A DNA stretch of 36,873 nt from Pseudomonadota bacterium (GTDB lineage Bacteria > Pseudomonadota > Gammaproteobacteria > Burkholderiales > Thiobacillaceae). The stretch is from positions 1 to 36,873 of the forward strand of contig JAUYFG010000207.1 of the NCBI GenBank assembly GCA_030690985.1, written 5' to 3'. The notes beneath the pieces were generated by a model. The model saw only the letters and a list, made by a program, of their open reading frames with translations. It did no database searches and was not told where the DNA came from. The position numbers were made by a program, and so were the translations under genes. Of this stretch, positions 1 through 7,874 are shown piece after piece; position 1 is the first letter of the stretch, and the number at the start of each line of letters is the position of its first letter.

Positions 1-75
1 GGATGTGGTGAGCGCTGCGAACCGCATCGGCCCCGCGTGCGCCGCATGATGCGGTTCGCGGCGCTCACCACATCC
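1..75. repeat. Family A intergenic palindrome, at the window edge
   Basis: The left arm GGATGTGGTGAGCGC-TGCGAACCGCATC is mirrored by GATGCGGTTCGCGGCGCTCACCACATCC on the right, giving a long hairpin of about 28 bp per arm with a short loop. A second copy lies at 7756-7851. It resembles REP-type intergenic repeats; no transposase is seen next to it. The left end may extend beyond the window. Confidence 0.8.
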
Positions 76-91
76 TGCTTCCTACACCTCG

Positions 92-532
92 ATGTCCTAC
101 CGTCCCTCTTCCATGCAGCGCGTGCGCGGCATTCTGCGCAACGACCCGACCCTGGCAGTGGCCCTGCCGGAAGCCGAGCGCCTGCGCGAACTGAACCGGC
201 GCTTCGCCGGGGTGGTGCCGCCGGCGGTGGCGCGCGCCTGCCGGGTAGCGGCGATTCAGGGGGAAACGGCACTGATCTATTGTGCCAACGGCGCCGCCGC
301 CAGCCGCGTGCGCAGCCAGGCGACCGGCGTCGGCCGGGTGCTGACACGGCCCGATGCGCCAGTAATGACGGTGAAGGTCAAAGTGCGCGCCGACTGGACT
401 CTGCCGGAAAAACGCGAAAAAACGGATCTCGGGCCGGCCGCCCTCAACGCCTTCCGCGACCTCGACAACGCCTTGCCGGACGGTGACCTGAAAACCGCCG
501 TGGACGCCCTGTTGGCGCGGCGACGCGGCTAG
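92..532 (+). CDS. DciA/DUF721 family protein (putative replicative helicase loader)
   Basis: This 146-residue protein has the DUF721 pattern: an N-terminal helix containing LRELNRRFAGVVPP (about residues 31-44), then hydrophobic strands (about 51-64) and a Val/Lys-rich strand (MTVKVKVRADW, about 91-101). DciA proteins of this fold help load the DnaB helicase in bacteria that lack DnaC. The length fits the family, which is usually about 150 residues. The start at 92 has no clear ribosome-binding site, and an in-frame ATG at 113 is an alternative. The gene stands alone between two palindromes, so context gives no help. Function is inferred from the family pattern only. Confidence 0.65.
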   Translation: MSYRPSSMQRVRGILRNDPTLAVALPEAERLRELNRRFAGVVPPAVARACRVAAIQGETALIYCANGAAASRVRSQATGVGRVLTRPDAPVMTVKVKVRADWTLPEKREKTDLGPAALNAFRDLDNALPDGDLKTAVDALLARRRG

Positions 533-552
533 CGTGAAACAAGCAGGCCCTT

Positions 553-611
553 GTAGCGCAGGCGTCCTCGCCTGCTTTGGGCGCTGAATGCAGGCGGGAC
601 GCCTGCGCTAC
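553..611. repeat. Family B intergenic palindrome
   Basis: Arms GTAGCGCAGGCGTCCTCGCC and, on the right, GCAGGCGGGACGCCTGCGCTAC pair almost fully around a short loop. Related copies lie at 9021-9084 and 22782-22852. It sits between the DUF721 gene and shikimate kinase and could act as a transcriptional or mRNA-stability hairpin. Confidence 0.8.
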
Positions 612-685
612 GGGGACGCCCGGTTTCAGCATTCGGGGCGGCATCAATCCATGACCGTTAGCGGCGCCCGTTACAATCGCGCCCC

Positions 686-1246
686 ATGATTCCCAGTTCA
701 AACATTTTCCTGGTCGGCCTGATGGGCTCCGGCAAGACCACCATCGCCCGCCTGCTGGCCAAGCATCGCGGCCTGTCTTTCGTCGATTCCGACCACGAAA
801 TCGTCTCCCGCTGTGGTGTTTCCATTGCCACCATTTTCGAGATCGAAGGCGAGGAAGGCTTTCGCAAGCGCGAAGCCTGCGTGATCGACGAACTCAGCCG
901 GCGCCGGCGCATCGTCCTGGCCACCGGCGGCGGCGCCGTGCTCCGCCCGGAGAATCGCGCCAACCTGAAGGGACGCGGCGCCGTGGTGTATCTCAGATGC
1001 CAGCCGCGCGAGCTGTATCTGCGCACCCGCCACGACAAGAACCGGCCCCTGCTGCAAACCGACGATCCGTTGCAGAAACTCCAGGAGCTGTATGCCGCGC
1101 GCCATGCCTTGTATATGGAAGCCGCCGACATCGTCCTCGATTCCGGGCGGCAAAGCGCTCATTGCCTGGTACGCCGCCTGGAGAACAGCCTCGACCTGGC
1201 GGGGGTGGCGCGTCGCGAAAAATGTACGCCCTCTCCAGTCTGCTGA
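686..1246 (+). CDS. aroK: Shikimate kinase
   Basis: The enzyme phosphorylates shikimate to shikimate 3-phosphate with ATP in aromatic amino acid synthesis, in the cytoplasm. The Walker A loop GLMGSGKT is at residues 11-18, the shikimate/Mg-binding DSD at 34-36, the GFRKRE arginine motif near 58-63, the GGG shikimate-binding loop near 80-82 and the lid arginine in NRPLL near 118. At 186 residues it is slightly longer than E. coli AroK (173); the extra residues are at the C-terminus, where the gene overlaps the next one by 25 bases. In many betaproteobacteria aroK is followed by aroB, but here it is followed by a beta-helix-like remnant, so this aroK is out of its usual context. Confidence 0.93.
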   Translation: MIPSSNIFLVGLMGSGKTTIARLLAKHRGLSFVDSDHEIVSRCGVSIATIFEIEGEEGFRKREACVIDELSRRRRIVLATGGGAVLRPENRANLKGRGAVVYLRCQPRELYLRTRHDKNRPLLQTDDPLQKLQELYAARHALYMEAADIVLDSGRQSAHCLVRRLENSLDLAGVARREKCTPSPVC

Positions 1247-1608
1247 TTGGCCAGATGCTTGCGGCATGGGCCGGCTCGCCGGCCTGGGCGGTCGACTATC
1301 TCTCCGGCCCCGAGGATTACCGCCCGCTACTGTCCCGCCTGCGTGCCGGAGACCATCTCTTGTTGCGCGCGGGTGACAATCTGACGGGCGGGGTAGATAC
1401 CGCCGCGCGCTTCCTGAAGAAGCCGTTCGCGGAACTGGGGCAACTCGACCTCGCGCCACGCATGACCCTGGCCGGCGAGGTCTGGCCGGAGCGCCTGGGG
1501 CTGAACGCCTACCCGGACAGCGACCAGGACTTCGACGGGCGCTTGAGGCGCGCGCCCGTGCTGGGCGCCTGTTACGCCGAGGCGGAAATGCCATGCCCCA
1601 AGCGATGA
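1222..1608 (+). pseudogene. Short exported protein, probably an internally deleted right-handed beta-helix protein
   Basis: The 128-residue reading frame starts inside the end of aroK. Residues 1-23 look like a signal peptide ending in a probable AWA cleavage site. The next stretch (DYLSGPEDYRPLLSRLRAGD, then HLLLRAGDNLTGG) matches the usual opening of surface beta-helix proteins, where one expects SGP.DY..LL..L.PGD.LLL..G. The C-terminal part (LDLAPR, then DQDFDGRLRRAPVLGACYAE) looks like the usual end of the same proteins, with the DFDG and GAY-like motifs. The roughly 300 residues of helix coils expected between are absent, and the join at GDNLTGG is in frame. I infer an internal deletion; it could also be a genuine small secreted protein. 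No other close family is recognised. Confidence 0.5.
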
Positions 1609-1632
1609 TGCCCGGGTCGGGCCGTAGTAATC

Positions 1633-1705
1633 GTAGGTTGGGCAAAGCGCAGCGTGCCCAACAACCCACCACGATGTTGGGCACGCTGCGCTTTGCCCAG
1701 CCTAC
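1633..1705. repeat. Family C intergenic palindrome
   Basis: GTAGGTTGGGCAAAGCGCAG and CGTGCCCAAC are mirrored by GTTGGGCACG and CTGCGCTTTGCCCAGCCTAC. Two more copies lie at 19041-19116 and 19800-19872. It lies just before the start of the triple-VanZ gene, so an upstream in-frame ATG inside the palindrome (1654) is an unlikely start. Confidence 0.85.
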
Positions 1706-1710
1706 CGGGA

Positions 1711-3126
1711 ATGCCCATGCCCGTTGATCGACATTCCACCTCAAGCCACCGCCGCGTCCTGGCGCAACATCGCGGCCTGCTGCTCTGGCTGGGCCTGCTC
1801 TATCTGGTCTTCGTGGTCTACGGCAGCCTGGTGCCGCTGGATTACCACGCCCTGCCTTGGGATGAGGCGGTCGCGAAGTTCCGCGATGTCCCGTTCCTGA
1901 ACCTCGGCATCGGCTCCCGCGCCGACTGGATGGCCAACCTGCTGTTGTTCATCCCGCTGACCTTTCTCTGGAGCGGCGCCCTCGCGCATGGCCGCCATTC
2001 CGCTCTCGCCGTGGCGTTGACCTTGTTCGTCTGGCTGGCGGCCGCAGCCCTGAGTGTCACTATCGAATTCACCCAGTTGTTCTTCCCGCAGCGCACGGTG
2101 TCGCAGAACGACATCGCGGCGGAAGCTTTGGGCGCCGTGATCGGCGCCGCTTGCTGGTGGGGCTTCGGCGCCCGCCTGCTGGCCGGGTACGAAGGCTGGC
2201 ATCACGAACGCGAGCCGGCCGCCTTGGCGGAACGCGCGGCCTGGGCTTATCTGGTCGTGCTGGTCGGCTACAACATCCTGCCGCTGGATCTGACCCTCAG
2301 CGTGGTCGAGGTCTATCACAAGTGGCAGGAAGGCAAACTCAACTTCCTCCCCTTCGCCGGCCTGCCGGCCGATCCCGCCCATGTCCTGTTCGAACTCGCC
2401 ACCGATGCCCTGCTCTGGGTGCCCCTGGCCTGGCTCTGGCACGCGCGGCCGGGGCGCGACAGCATCAAGGTCTGGCGCATGGCCTTCCTGGCGGTGTTCG
2501 GCCTGGAGTTCATGCAATTGTTCGTCTACTCGCGGGTGAGCGATGTGACCGATCTGTTTACCGGGGCGCTGGGCGCGGGCATCGGCGCCTGGCTGGGCCA
2601 GCGCCAGTTCGGTACGCGCCGGAAAGCGGCGCCGCGCCGCGCTGCCATTGCTTCACCCGCCTGGCAACGCCTGGCGCTTGCCCTGGCCTGGGTGCTGATC
2701 TTGATGGGGGTGTTCTGGTACCCGTTCGATTTCCGGGGCGACGGCGATTTCGTGCGCAGCCGCATGGCCTTCCTGGAGCGGGTGCCGTTCCAGGTCTATT
2801 ACTTCGGCACGGAATTCCGCGCCATCACCGAGGTGTTCCACAAGACCCTGTTTTTCGCCCCGCTCGGCATCCTGCTCGCCTGGTGGGTAAGCGGCCTGTC
2901 CTGGCGCTGGCGCGGCTACGCGGCTGCGGCCTCGCTGCTCGCCGTCGTCACCACTGCTTTGGGAATCGAACTCGGCCAGGTACTGCTGCCCGGCAAGTTC
3001 CCGGATACCACCGACTGGTTCCTGGAAAGCGTGGGCGGGCTGTTCGGTTACCTGGGGTTCCGCATGTTCCGAAAACAGGTGCGGCGAGTCCCTCGTTCCG
3101 CCACCCACAGGGGCGAACATGCGTGA
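1711..3126 (+). CDS. Membrane protein with three tandem VanZ-like modules
   Basis: This 471-residue integral membrane protein appears to hold three successive VanZ-like modules. Module 1 (about residues 25-150) has SLVPLDY at 39-45, NLLLFIPL, and IEFTQLFFPQRTVSQND. Module 2 (about 178-300) has YNILPLDL, ATDALLWVPL, and LEFMQLFVYSRVSDVTD. Module 3 (about 335-455) has VFWYPFDF, HKTLFFAPLG, and IELGQVLLPGKFPDTTD. Each repeats the order aromatic-P-[LF]-D, a PLG-type membrane helix, E..Q and a late D. VanZ-family proteins are linked to envelope glycans and glycopeptide resistance, but their biochemistry is unsettled. The start at 1711 (or 1717) avoids the upstream palindrome. The end overlaps the O-antigen ligase by 8 bases, so the two are probably translationally coupled. 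Confidence 0.85.
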   Translation: MPMPVDRHSTSSHRRVLAQHRGLLLWLGLLYLVFVVYGSLVPLDYHALPWDEAVAKFRDVPFLNLGIGSRADWMANLLLFIPLTFLWSGALAHGRHSALAVALTLFVWLAAAALSVTIEFTQLFFPQRTVSQNDIAAEALGAVIGAACWWGFGARLLAGYEGWHHEREPAALAERAAWAYLVVLVGYNILPLDLTLSVVEVYHKWQEGKLNFLPFAGLPADPAHVLFELATDALLWVPLAWLWHARPGRDSIKVWRMAFLAVFGLEFMQLFVYSRVSDVTDLFTGALGAGIGAWLGQRQFGTRRKAAPRRAAIASPAWQRLALALAWVLILMGVFWYPFDFRGDGDFVRSRMAFLERVPFQVYYFGTEFRAITEVFHKTLFFAPLGILLAWWVSGLSWRWRGYAAAASLLAVVTTALGIELGQVLLPGKFPDTTDWFLESVGGLFGYLGFRMFRKQVRRVPRSATHRGEHA

Positions 3127-4375
3127 TCTGGCGCTGCTGACCATCCTGTTGAGCTTTTCCGCATTCGCGCTGTATCGCCCCTGGCTGGGCGTGCTGGGGC
3201 TCGCGTTCGTCGGCTTCATGCATCCTCAGGGCTATGCGCTGGGGTTCATGCGGCATTTTCCGATCTACCTCGTCTTGTTCGGCGCGGTGAGCGCGGGTCT
3301 GGTGTTTCAGGTCTGGCGGGACCGATCCTGGTCCAGTTTGCCGTGGCGGCACCTGCTCGACTGGCGGGTGCTCGGCCTGGCCACGCTGTGGCTCTGGTTC
3401 GCCGTGACCAGCCACTTTGCCTTGTTGCCCTGGGAGGCCTGGGACAAGTATGTCCAGGTGCTCAAGATCCTGCCGCCCCTGGTTCTTACCCTGCTGCTCA
3501 TCGACACCCGCGAAAAGCTGTTCTACCTCCTCGCCACCCTGGCGCTGGCCATCCTGCTGGTGGCGCTCAAGGGCGGCTACTGGAGCCTCATGACGGGTTT
3601 CCATGATCGCGTCTATGGTCCGCCCGGCAGCGCCTACGGCGACAACAACAGCTTTGCCGTGGTCGTGTCCATGACCCTACCGCTGCTGGTCCTGTGGCTG
3701 CGTGAAGCGCGCGACCAGGTTCTCCGCGCGGTCCTCCTGGGCGGCATCGCCCTGTGCTATGGAGCGGTGTTGTCCTCCTGGTCGCGCGGCGGCATGCTCG
3801 CCCTCGGCCTGGTCACCCTGCTGCTGATCTGGCACAGCAAGCACAAGCTCCTGGTCATCCCTGCCTTCGCCGTACTGGCCGGCGGCCTCTTCGTGCAGTT
3901 GCCGCAAGCGTGGTTCGGCCGCATGGAAACCACCGCCACCTATCAAGCCGACGAGTCCGCCCAAAGCCGCATCAACGTCTGGAAAATCGGCCTGGACCTG
4001 GCCGAGAAACACCCGCTCACCGGCGGTGGCTTCAATGCCTGGCCGGTCGTGAACGAAGCCACGGGCGGCGGCCTCGACTGGCACAGCGCCTATGTGGAAA
4101 TGCTCGCCGAGCATGGTTATGTCGGCCTGGTTCTGTGGCTGGGCCTCCTCCTCCTGACCGTGCTGCACCTTTACTGGACCGGGCGGCGCGGCGGCTGGGT
4201 GGGCGATTACGCGGCGATGCTCCAGGCCTCGCTGCTGGCCTATCTGGTGGGGGGCATCACCCTGGGAATCGCTTACTGGGAATTGCCCTATCACCTCGTG
4301 GCGATCTCCGTCCTGCTCAGCGGCTTCGCCCGCCCGGCCGGTGGCGCGGGGCAAAGGAATCAGGATTTTGCGTAG
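3119..4375 (+). CDS. O-antigen ligase-like protein, exosortase A-associated type (putative O-glycosylation ligase)
   Basis: The 418-residue polytopic membrane protein begins MRDLALLTIL and carries FVGFMHPQGYALG near residues 34-46, features typical of the exosortase-A-associated O-glycosylation ligase family (TIGR03097, from memory). Around ten to eleven hydrophobic helices can be counted. The conserved periplasmic region includes SWSRGG near 221-226 and a long loop with SRINVWKIGLDLAEKHPLTG, then WHSAYVEMLAEHGYVGL, the usual ligase signature. It would transfer lipid-linked glycan to an acceptor in the periplasm, perhaps PEP-CTERM proteins. It overlaps the triple-VanZ gene upstream and precedes a PEP-CTERM gene, which supports that role. 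Confidence 0.88.
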   Translation: MRDLALLTILLSFSAFALYRPWLGVLGLAFVGFMHPQGYALGFMRHFPIYLVLFGAVSAGLVFQVWRDRSWSSLPWRHLLDWRVLGLATLWLWFAVTSHFALLPWEAWDKYVQVLKILPPLVLTLLLIDTREKLFYLLATLALAILLVALKGGYWSLMTGFHDRVYGPPGSAYGDNNSFAVVVSMTLPLLVLWLREARDQVLRAVLLGGIALCYGAVLSSWSRGGMLALGLVTLLLIWHSKHKLLVIPAFAVLAGGLFVQLPQAWFGRMETTATYQADESAQSRINVWKIGLDLAEKHPLTGGGFNAWPVVNEATGGGLDWHSAYVEMLAEHGYVGLVLWLGLLLLTVLHLYWTGRRGGWVGDYAAMLQASLLAYLVGGITLGIAYWELPYHLVAISVLLSGFARPAGGAGQRNQDFA

Positions 4376-4379
4376 CGCT

Positions 4380-4396
4380 TGTCGGTTTTTTTTACA
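4380..4396 (+). promoter_or_regulatory. Putative enhancer-binding-protein site upstream of a PEP-CTERM gene
   Basis: TGTCGGTTTTTTTTACA matches TGTCGATATTTCTTACA, the element upstream of the other PEP-CTERM genes in this window, at 14 of 17 positions and in the same orientation relative to the gene. It ends 52 bases before the sigma-54 promoter. Response regulators of the PrsR type are associated with PEP-CTERM systems; assigning this site to PrsR is inference. Confidence 0.6.
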
Positions 4397-4448
4397 GTCG
4401 CACTCCCCTGACGCGGGAGAAATGCCTAAGTCCATGATTGTTATGAAT

Positions 4449-4464
4449 GGGCATAAATATTGCT
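4449..4464 (+). promoter_or_regulatory. Sigma-54 (-24/-12) promoter for PEP-CTERM gene
   Basis: GGGCATAAATATTGCT matches the -24/-12 consensus TGGCAC-N5-TTGC[AT] with correct GG to GC spacing; the first T and the C before the spacer differ. Transcription would start near 4475, leaving about 55 bases of leader before the ATG at 4529. Confidence 0.65.
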
Positions 4465-4528
4465 TTGATTCGCATATGCAACCCTGGCCGATCTCCGGCC
4501 GGGGCGATGAGGCTTCTGGAGGTCGATC

Positions 4529-5209
4529 ATGAATTCCATTCGGTTACTGGCCCTGTTCTGCCTGGCCGCACTTGCCCAGGGCGCTTTGGGTTCCACCATC
4601 TATCTGAAGGATGCGGACGGCAACGTCTGTTACAACTCGCTGAGCAACAATGTGGGCGGCTATGTCGGCCTCGGGTCGATCGACAGCGGTGGCAATTTCA
4701 CCATGACCATCAGCAACCCCCTCGCCGGGGTCATGACACCGGCCACCGGCAAATGCCTGACCATCCCGAAGACCTCCACGGCAACGATCCCCAACGCGAA
4801 CGTCACTTTCACCGGCGGCAGCGTGGCACCCAGCATCGAGACCATCAGCACTGCCGGGACGGGGCCGTATGATGCCGGTGACTGCCTCGATCAGGGCACC
4901 AACCTGGTAGGCGTGACGGGATCGAGAACCGGATTGGTGGTGGGTGCGTCCACCTGGTCGATCACCTTCAGTTTCATCGCCAGCGAAGGGTGCGCTGGAC
5001 TCCCCACGAAGGATCAACCCTTCCTCCGGAGCGTGAGTGTGAAGAAGAAGACCGGTGCGACCACCGCCTCTTCGAATGGTGTGGTCTACCACGTCTTCAA
5101 CGTGAATTCGGTACCGGAACCCGCCACCACCCTGCTGCTCCTGGCCGGCGGCCTGGGCTTCGCGGCGCTCGGCCTGCGGCGCCGTCGCGCCGCGCTGGCC
5201 GCTGCTTGA
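4529..5209 (+). CDS. PEP-CTERM sorting domain-containing exported protein
   Basis: The 226-residue protein has an N-terminal signal peptide (about residues 1-21, ending near ALGS) and a C-terminal sorting signal made of VPEPATTLLLLAGG, a hydrophobic helix and an arginine cluster, so it should be cleaved and anchored by an exosortase. The mature part is rich in Gly, Ser, Thr and Asn, with four or so cysteines, and does not match a domain I recognise. The start at 4529 is set by GGAGGT at 4518-4523. It lies between two O-antigen-ligase-like genes, and PEP-CTERM proteins are commonly glycosylated surface or matrix components. Its own sigma-54 promoter and upstream activator site suggest expression independent of the upstream ligase. 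Confidence 0.9.
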   Translation: MNSIRLLALFCLAALAQGALGSTIYLKDADGNVCYNSLSNNVGGYVGLGSIDSGGNFTMTISNPLAGVMTPATGKCLTIPKTSTATIPNANVTFTGGSVAPSIETISTAGTGPYDAGDCLDQGTNLVGVTGSRTGLVVGASTWSITFSFIASEGCAGLPTKDQPFLRSVSVKKKTGATTASSNGVVYHVFNVNSVPEPATTLLLLAGGLGFAALGLRRRRAALAAA

Positions 5210-5213
5210 GCGG

Positions 5214-5235
5214 CCGCCCCGGTGCCTCGGGGCGG
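5214..5235 (+). terminator. Strong GC hairpin after PEP-CTERM gene (possible terminator)
   Basis: CCGCCCCG-GTGCCT-CGGGGCGG forms an 8-bp perfect stem five bases after the PEP-CTERM stop codon. There is no T run after it, so it may be an mRNA-stabilising or attenuating hairpin rather than a classic terminator. Confidence 0.4.
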
Positions 5236-5266
5236 GTCTGAACCGGCCCCGCATCGGGCCTGACCG

Positions 5267-7759
5267 ATGTCTGTCGAGCACTCCCAGCGGCGCCACGCCG
5301 GCCCCACCACACGGCTATCCGCCTGGCAGGCGCTGATCCTGGTCGCCCTGCTCCTCGGCCTGGTTCCGCTCGACCCGAACAGCCCCTTGTTTGCGCCGGC
5401 CCTGTCCAGGCACGCGGCCGGTCTGCTTCTGGGGGTGCCTGAGCAGTTCTATCTGTTTATCAAGGCGGTGATCCTGTGGGTGCCCGTGGGCATGCTGGCG
5501 GGCCTCCTGGAATGGAGGGCGGTCTGGTTGCAGAGGCTGGCCCTGCTCGTGCTGGCCGGCATGGCGTTCATCGCGCTGCCGCTGCTGCCGGCCCCCCGGA
5601 TACGCGACGTCCTGGAAATTCTCGTGCTGTTGCCCGGCCTGACCACCGGCTACTGGCTGGGAGGGCGAATCCGCCGGAGTGGGGCGGCAAACTCCGCCTC
5701 CCGGCCGCAGCCTGCGGAGGACGCCATCAGTGTGGCGCCTCCGCCACTTGCCCCGGCGGCCGAGGCGGCGCCCGTTGCGGCCGCGCCGGCGTCGGAACGG
5801 CAACCGGCGAAGCGGCGTGAATCACACCGTTCCCACCGTTCCGGCACGCGGGCCGAACACGCTCACCACCATTCCAGTTGGTCGGCCGGGCTGCTCGGCG
5901 TCGCGCTCCTGGCCCTGGTGGGCTTCGCGCTGTTCGACTTCCCGTATGAGCGGGCGCTCCTGGCCATCGGCCTGGCCGTCTACGCCGGGGTATTGCTGAA
6001 ATGGCCGAACGTCTGGCTGGTCGCCGTGCCGGTCGCCCTGCCGCTGCTCGACCTGGCGCCGTGGAGCGGGCGCTTCTTCCTGGACGAATTCGATCTGCTC
6101 ATGCTGGTGACCGCCGCCGCCCTGTTTCTCCGCCGGCAACCACCGCGCGCGGCGCTGCCGGCGGCCTGGCCCCTGCCGGCGATGTGGCTCGCGGCGTTGG
6201 CAATCAGCGGCCTCCTCGGACTCGGCGTGCCCCCGCCGGTCGATGCCAATGCCTTTTCCAGCTACTGGAGCCCCTACAACAGCCTGCGCGTGGCCAAGGG
6301 TTTCCTCTGGGGTGGTCTGATCTTCCTCTGGTTGCGCCAGGGGCAGCTTGACCCCGAGACGCTGGGCCGCCGCCTCGCCCTCGGCATGGGCCTGGGCCTG
6401 CTCGGGGTGGGACTGGTGGGGTTATGGGAACGCTGGCTGTTCGCCGGTTTCGCCGACGCCAACCATACCTACCGCATCGTCAGCACCTTCTCCAGCATGC
6501 ACACCGGCGGCGGCCATATCGAGGCCTACCTGGCGGCGGCGCTGCCGTTTCTCTGGCTGGGCATGGCGCGCTTGCGCACTCTCCCTCTGACGCTGCCGGT
6601 CATGGCTCTGACCGTGTACGTCACGATCTTCACCGTCGCGCGCGGCGGAGTGCTGGCCCTGGGCGTGGTGCTGCTCACCCTGGCCGTGGCCAGCCTGCGC
6701 CTGGCCTGGCGCACCAGCCAGCGCAGCCAGGCCGCCATTCCCATAGTCGTGCTGACGCTCCTGGCTGCGGGGCTGTCAGTCGGTATCGGCGGCGGCTACT
6801 TCCAGCAGCGTCTGGCGCAGACCGGGCAGGACTGGCAAACCCGTGTCGACCACTGGGGCCAGGCCATTGCCATGATGGACGGCACGCCGATGGCGCAGTT
6901 GTTCGGCATGGGCCTGGGCAGCTTCCCCCGGGTCTACCTGGAACGCGGGCCGGCGGACAAACAGCCCGCGACCTTCGGCTTCGTCACGGAAAAGGACAAC
7001 ACCTTCCTGCGCCTGGGCACCGGCGACACCCTGTATTACGCCCAGCGCGTCGCGGTGCGGGCAGGGGAAAACTACCACCTGGAACTGGACGCGCGCAGCC
7101 GCCAGGCGGGGGCGCGGATCGAGGCGCCGGTCTGCGAAAAGCAACTGCTCAATTCGCGCCGCTGCGTCTGGATCGCCCTCGATGTCCCCGGCGACGGCCA
7201 GTGGCACCGCCTGACCCACGATTTTTCCAGCGCCGAGGTGGGCATCGAGGAGGGCCTGCGCCGTCCGCCGGTGGAACTGTTCCTCTATTACCCCGGCAAG
7301 TCCGGCCTGATCGACGTCGACAATGTCCGCCTTCTCACCGCGAACGGTGCCGACCTGATCGGCAACGGCGGCTACACCTGGGGCGGCGATTATTGGTTCT
7401 TCAAGACCCACAGCCACTTGCCCTGGCACATCAAGAACGTCTGGGTGCATGTCCTGTTCGAACAGGGCTGGCTGGGCCTGTTGCTGTTCGTCGGCCTGGT
7501 CGGCTTCGCCCTGAGTCGGCTGAGCAGGGCCGCCTGGCGCGGGCAGCGCCTGGCCTGGGCCTGGCTGGCCTCGCTGCTCGGCCTGCTGACCGTGGGCCTG
7601 TTCGACAGCCTCCTCGATACCCCGCGCCTCGCCACCCTGCTGGTCGCACTCAGCCTGCTCGGGGTGGGATATGAGTGGAACGCCTCCGGCCCGGCGCCGC
7701 GCCGCCGCAGACGTCGCGGACGTGCCCCGGTGGCGCCGGCTGGGAAAACAACAACGTAG
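5267..7759 (+). CDS. Large O-antigen-ligase-like membrane protein with an inserted jelly-roll-like domain
   Basis: The 830-residue protein starts with about four hydrophobic helices (1-130) in a VanZ-like arrangement (LVPLDPNSP, then ILWVPVGMLAG). A Pro/Ala-rich and His-rich linker follows (about 131-205), then a Wzy/WaaL-type polytopic core. The ligase loop contains TVARGGVLALG and, near 547-557, GMGLGSFPRVY. Instead of continuing into the next helix it has about 145 residues (roughly 560-705) that look like a carbohydrate-binding beta-sandwich: alternating strands, AGENYHLELDARSR, then VELFLYYPGKSGLIDVDNVR. The ligase pattern resumes with LPWHIKNVWVHVLFEQGWLG. It probably polymerises or transfers a glycan in the periplasm, with the insert binding substrate; that role is inference. 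The C-terminus is basic (PRRRRRRGR) and would be cytoplasmic. Confidence 0.8.
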   Translation: MSVEHSQRRHAGPTTRLSAWQALILVALLLGLVPLDPNSPLFAPALSRHAAGLLLGVPEQFYLFIKAVILWVPVGMLAGLLEWRAVWLQRLALLVLAGMAFIALPLLPAPRIRDVLEILVLLPGLTTGYWLGGRIRRSGAANSASRPQPAEDAISVAPPPLAPAAEAAPVAAAPASERQPAKRRESHRSHRSGTRAEHAHHHSSWSAGLLGVALLALVGFALFDFPYERALLAIGLAVYAGVLLKWPNVWLVAVPVALPLLDLAPWSGRFFLDEFDLLMLVTAAALFLRRQPPRAALPAAWPLPAMWLAALAISGLLGLGVPPPVDANAFSSYWSPYNSLRVAKGFLWGGLIFLWLRQGQLDPETLGRRLALGMGLGLLGVGLVGLWERWLFAGFADANHTYRIVSTFSSMHTGGGHIEAYLAAALPFLWLGMARLRTLPLTLPVMALTVYVTIFTVARGGVLALGVVLLTLAVASLRLAWRTSQRSQAAIPIVVLTLLAAGLSVGIGGGYFQQRLAQTGQDWQTRVDHWGQAIAMMDGTPMAQLFGMGLGSFPRVYLERGPADKQPATFGFVTEKDNTFLRLGTGDTLYYAQRVAVRAGENYHLELDARSRQAGARIEAPVCEKQLLNSRRCVWIALDVPGDGQWHRLTHDFSSAEVGIEEGLRRPPVELFLYYPGKSGLIDVDNVRLLTANGADLIGNGGYTWGGDYWFFKTHSHLPWHIKNVWVHVLFEQGWLGLLLFVGLVGFALSRLSRAAWRGQRLAWAWLASLLGLLTVGLFDSLLDTPRLATLLVALSLLGVGYEWNASGPAPRRRRRRGRAPVAPAGKTTT

Positions 7760-7851
7760 GATGTGGTGAGCGCAGCGAACCGCATCGGCCCGGCGTGATG
7801 CGGTTCGCTGCGCTCTGATGAAGCCCCTACCCTTCGGTAACCACATCCTAC
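7756..7851. repeat. Family A palindrome, with an interrupted right arm
   Basis: The left arm GTAGGATGTGGTGAGCGC and AGCGAACCGCATC matches the copy at 1-75. The right arm starts correctly (GATGCGGTTCGCTGCGCT) but is interrupted by about 24 bases (CTGATGAAGCCCCTACCCTT and a few more) before CCACATCCTAC completes it. It overlaps the stop codon region of the upstream ligase gene and lies between convergent genes. Confidence 0.75.
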
Positions 7852-7874
7852 GTGGGGCCCGGGATGCCGGCGGT

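Noticed and set aside
6776-7846. A 356-codon minus-strand frame over the second O-antigen-ligase-like gene
   Set aside because: Antisense shadow; the plus-strand protein has membrane helices and ligase motifs.
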